From: Flavobacterium sp.
Lineage (GTDB): Bacteria > Bacteroidota > Bacteroidia > Flavobacteriales > Flavobacteriaceae
Direction of reading: 5' to 3'
NCBI GenBank assembly: GCA_014378065.1
Contig: JACMOK010000133.1
Span: 1-48,507, forward strand
DNA length: 48,507 nt
This document shows positions 48,450 to 48,507 of this stretch, piece by piece; position 1 is the first letter of the stretch, and the number at the start of each line of letters is the position of its first letter. The translations under genes were made by a program, and so were the position numbers. Under the pieces are notes generated by a model that worked only from the letters and a program-made list of their open reading frames with translations, was not told the origin of the DNA and ran no database searches.

Positions 48450-48507
48450 AACATCGGATTTCGTTTCCTTACGAGCAGCCATACTACGATAGGAGCGCCT
48501 ATAATGG
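48446..48507 (-). CDS. FecCD-type permease, C-terminal end only (runs off the window)
   Basis: Minus-strand codons from 48505 read IIGAPIVVWLLVRKRNPML and stop at 48446. G-P-F-L is the usual C-terminal end of FecCD/BtuC permeases (IGAPFF--LL). Its TGA overlaps the ATPase ATG by 4 nt, as expected for a coupled ABC importer operon. Only about 20 codons are in the window. Confidence 0.75.
   Translation of the reverse strand, partial: IIGAPIVVWLLVRKRNPML

Noticed and set aside
1..48507. CRISPR arrays, tRNA or rRNA genes, prophage or integrative elements
   Set aside because: No regularly spaced direct repeats, no cloverleaf or CCA-like ends, no phage structural or integrase gene other than the housekeeping xerD.

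Overview
The window reads as a piece of a Flavobacterium-like chromosome (Bacteroidota, Flavobacteriaceae). The evidence is low GC, absence of Shine-Dalgarno sequences, repeated TAnnTTTG promoter elements, type 9 secretion (T9SS) C-terminal sorting domains, a carboxypeptidase-regulatory-domain TonB receptor, DUF4199/DUF4476/DUF5777 proteins, and a short CarB. It is mostly ordinary core genome with a few accessory patches and several decayed gene remnants. No prophage, intact insertion sequence, CRISPR array, tRNA or rRNA gene was seen.

Layout. 1-1430: two small outer-membrane beta-barrels, each with its own terminator. 1454-4478: XerD recombinase, then an overlapping PAS histidine kinase and response regulator. 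4480-4964: remnant of an IS3-type transposase orfA. 5037-7409 (minus): coiled-coil protein, zapA, a 6S RNA candidate and rny. 7598-12564 (plus): M23 peptidase, TonB-dependent receptor, and a lipoprotein with EF-hand-like loops. 12570-18525 (minus): DUF4199 protein, glycosyltransferase 2, phosphohexomutase, MsbA-type ABC exporter and DUF2971 protein, a likely envelope-glycan group. 18625-22343 (plus): rpmE type B with a leader ORF, a GlmU-like protein, a decayed 0.7 kb gap, and mtaB. 22390-26217: small GNAT, alpha/beta hydrolase, lytic transglycosylase, thioredoxin-like protein, TPR-like membrane protein and rpmH. 26475-29327: carB lacking the allosteric domain. 29751-34505: two T9SS cargo proteins (RCC1 repeats; CotH plus lamin-tail) and a KirBac-type channel. 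34532-39717: a mixed-strand locus of YceI, two CxxCH lipoproteins, an OB-fold protein, a DUF5777 barrel and an FG-GAP/ASPIC protein. 39918-42320: hotdog thioesterase remnant, small membrane proteins and rmuC. 42490-44266: sugar-epimerase remnant, DUF4476 protein and a disordered acidic protein. 44413-47126: RluE-type pseudouridine synthase, TrmL and a large two-winged-helix methyltransferase. 47130-48507 (minus): exported protein, iron/cobalamin-type ABC ATPase, and the last codons of its FecCD-type permease.

The best candidate for a little-described system is the 34.5-39.7 kb locus. It combines exported c-type cytochrome motifs, a lipocalin-like YceI protein, an outer-membrane barrel and a surface-secreted FG-GAP/ASPIC protein. 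Other items worth checking are the 6S RNA between zapA and rny, a degenerate copy of the mtaB start region whose ATG has become ATA, a Thr/Ile-rich mini-ORF in the same gap, the short ORF ahead of rpmE, and the double winged-helix methyltransferase.
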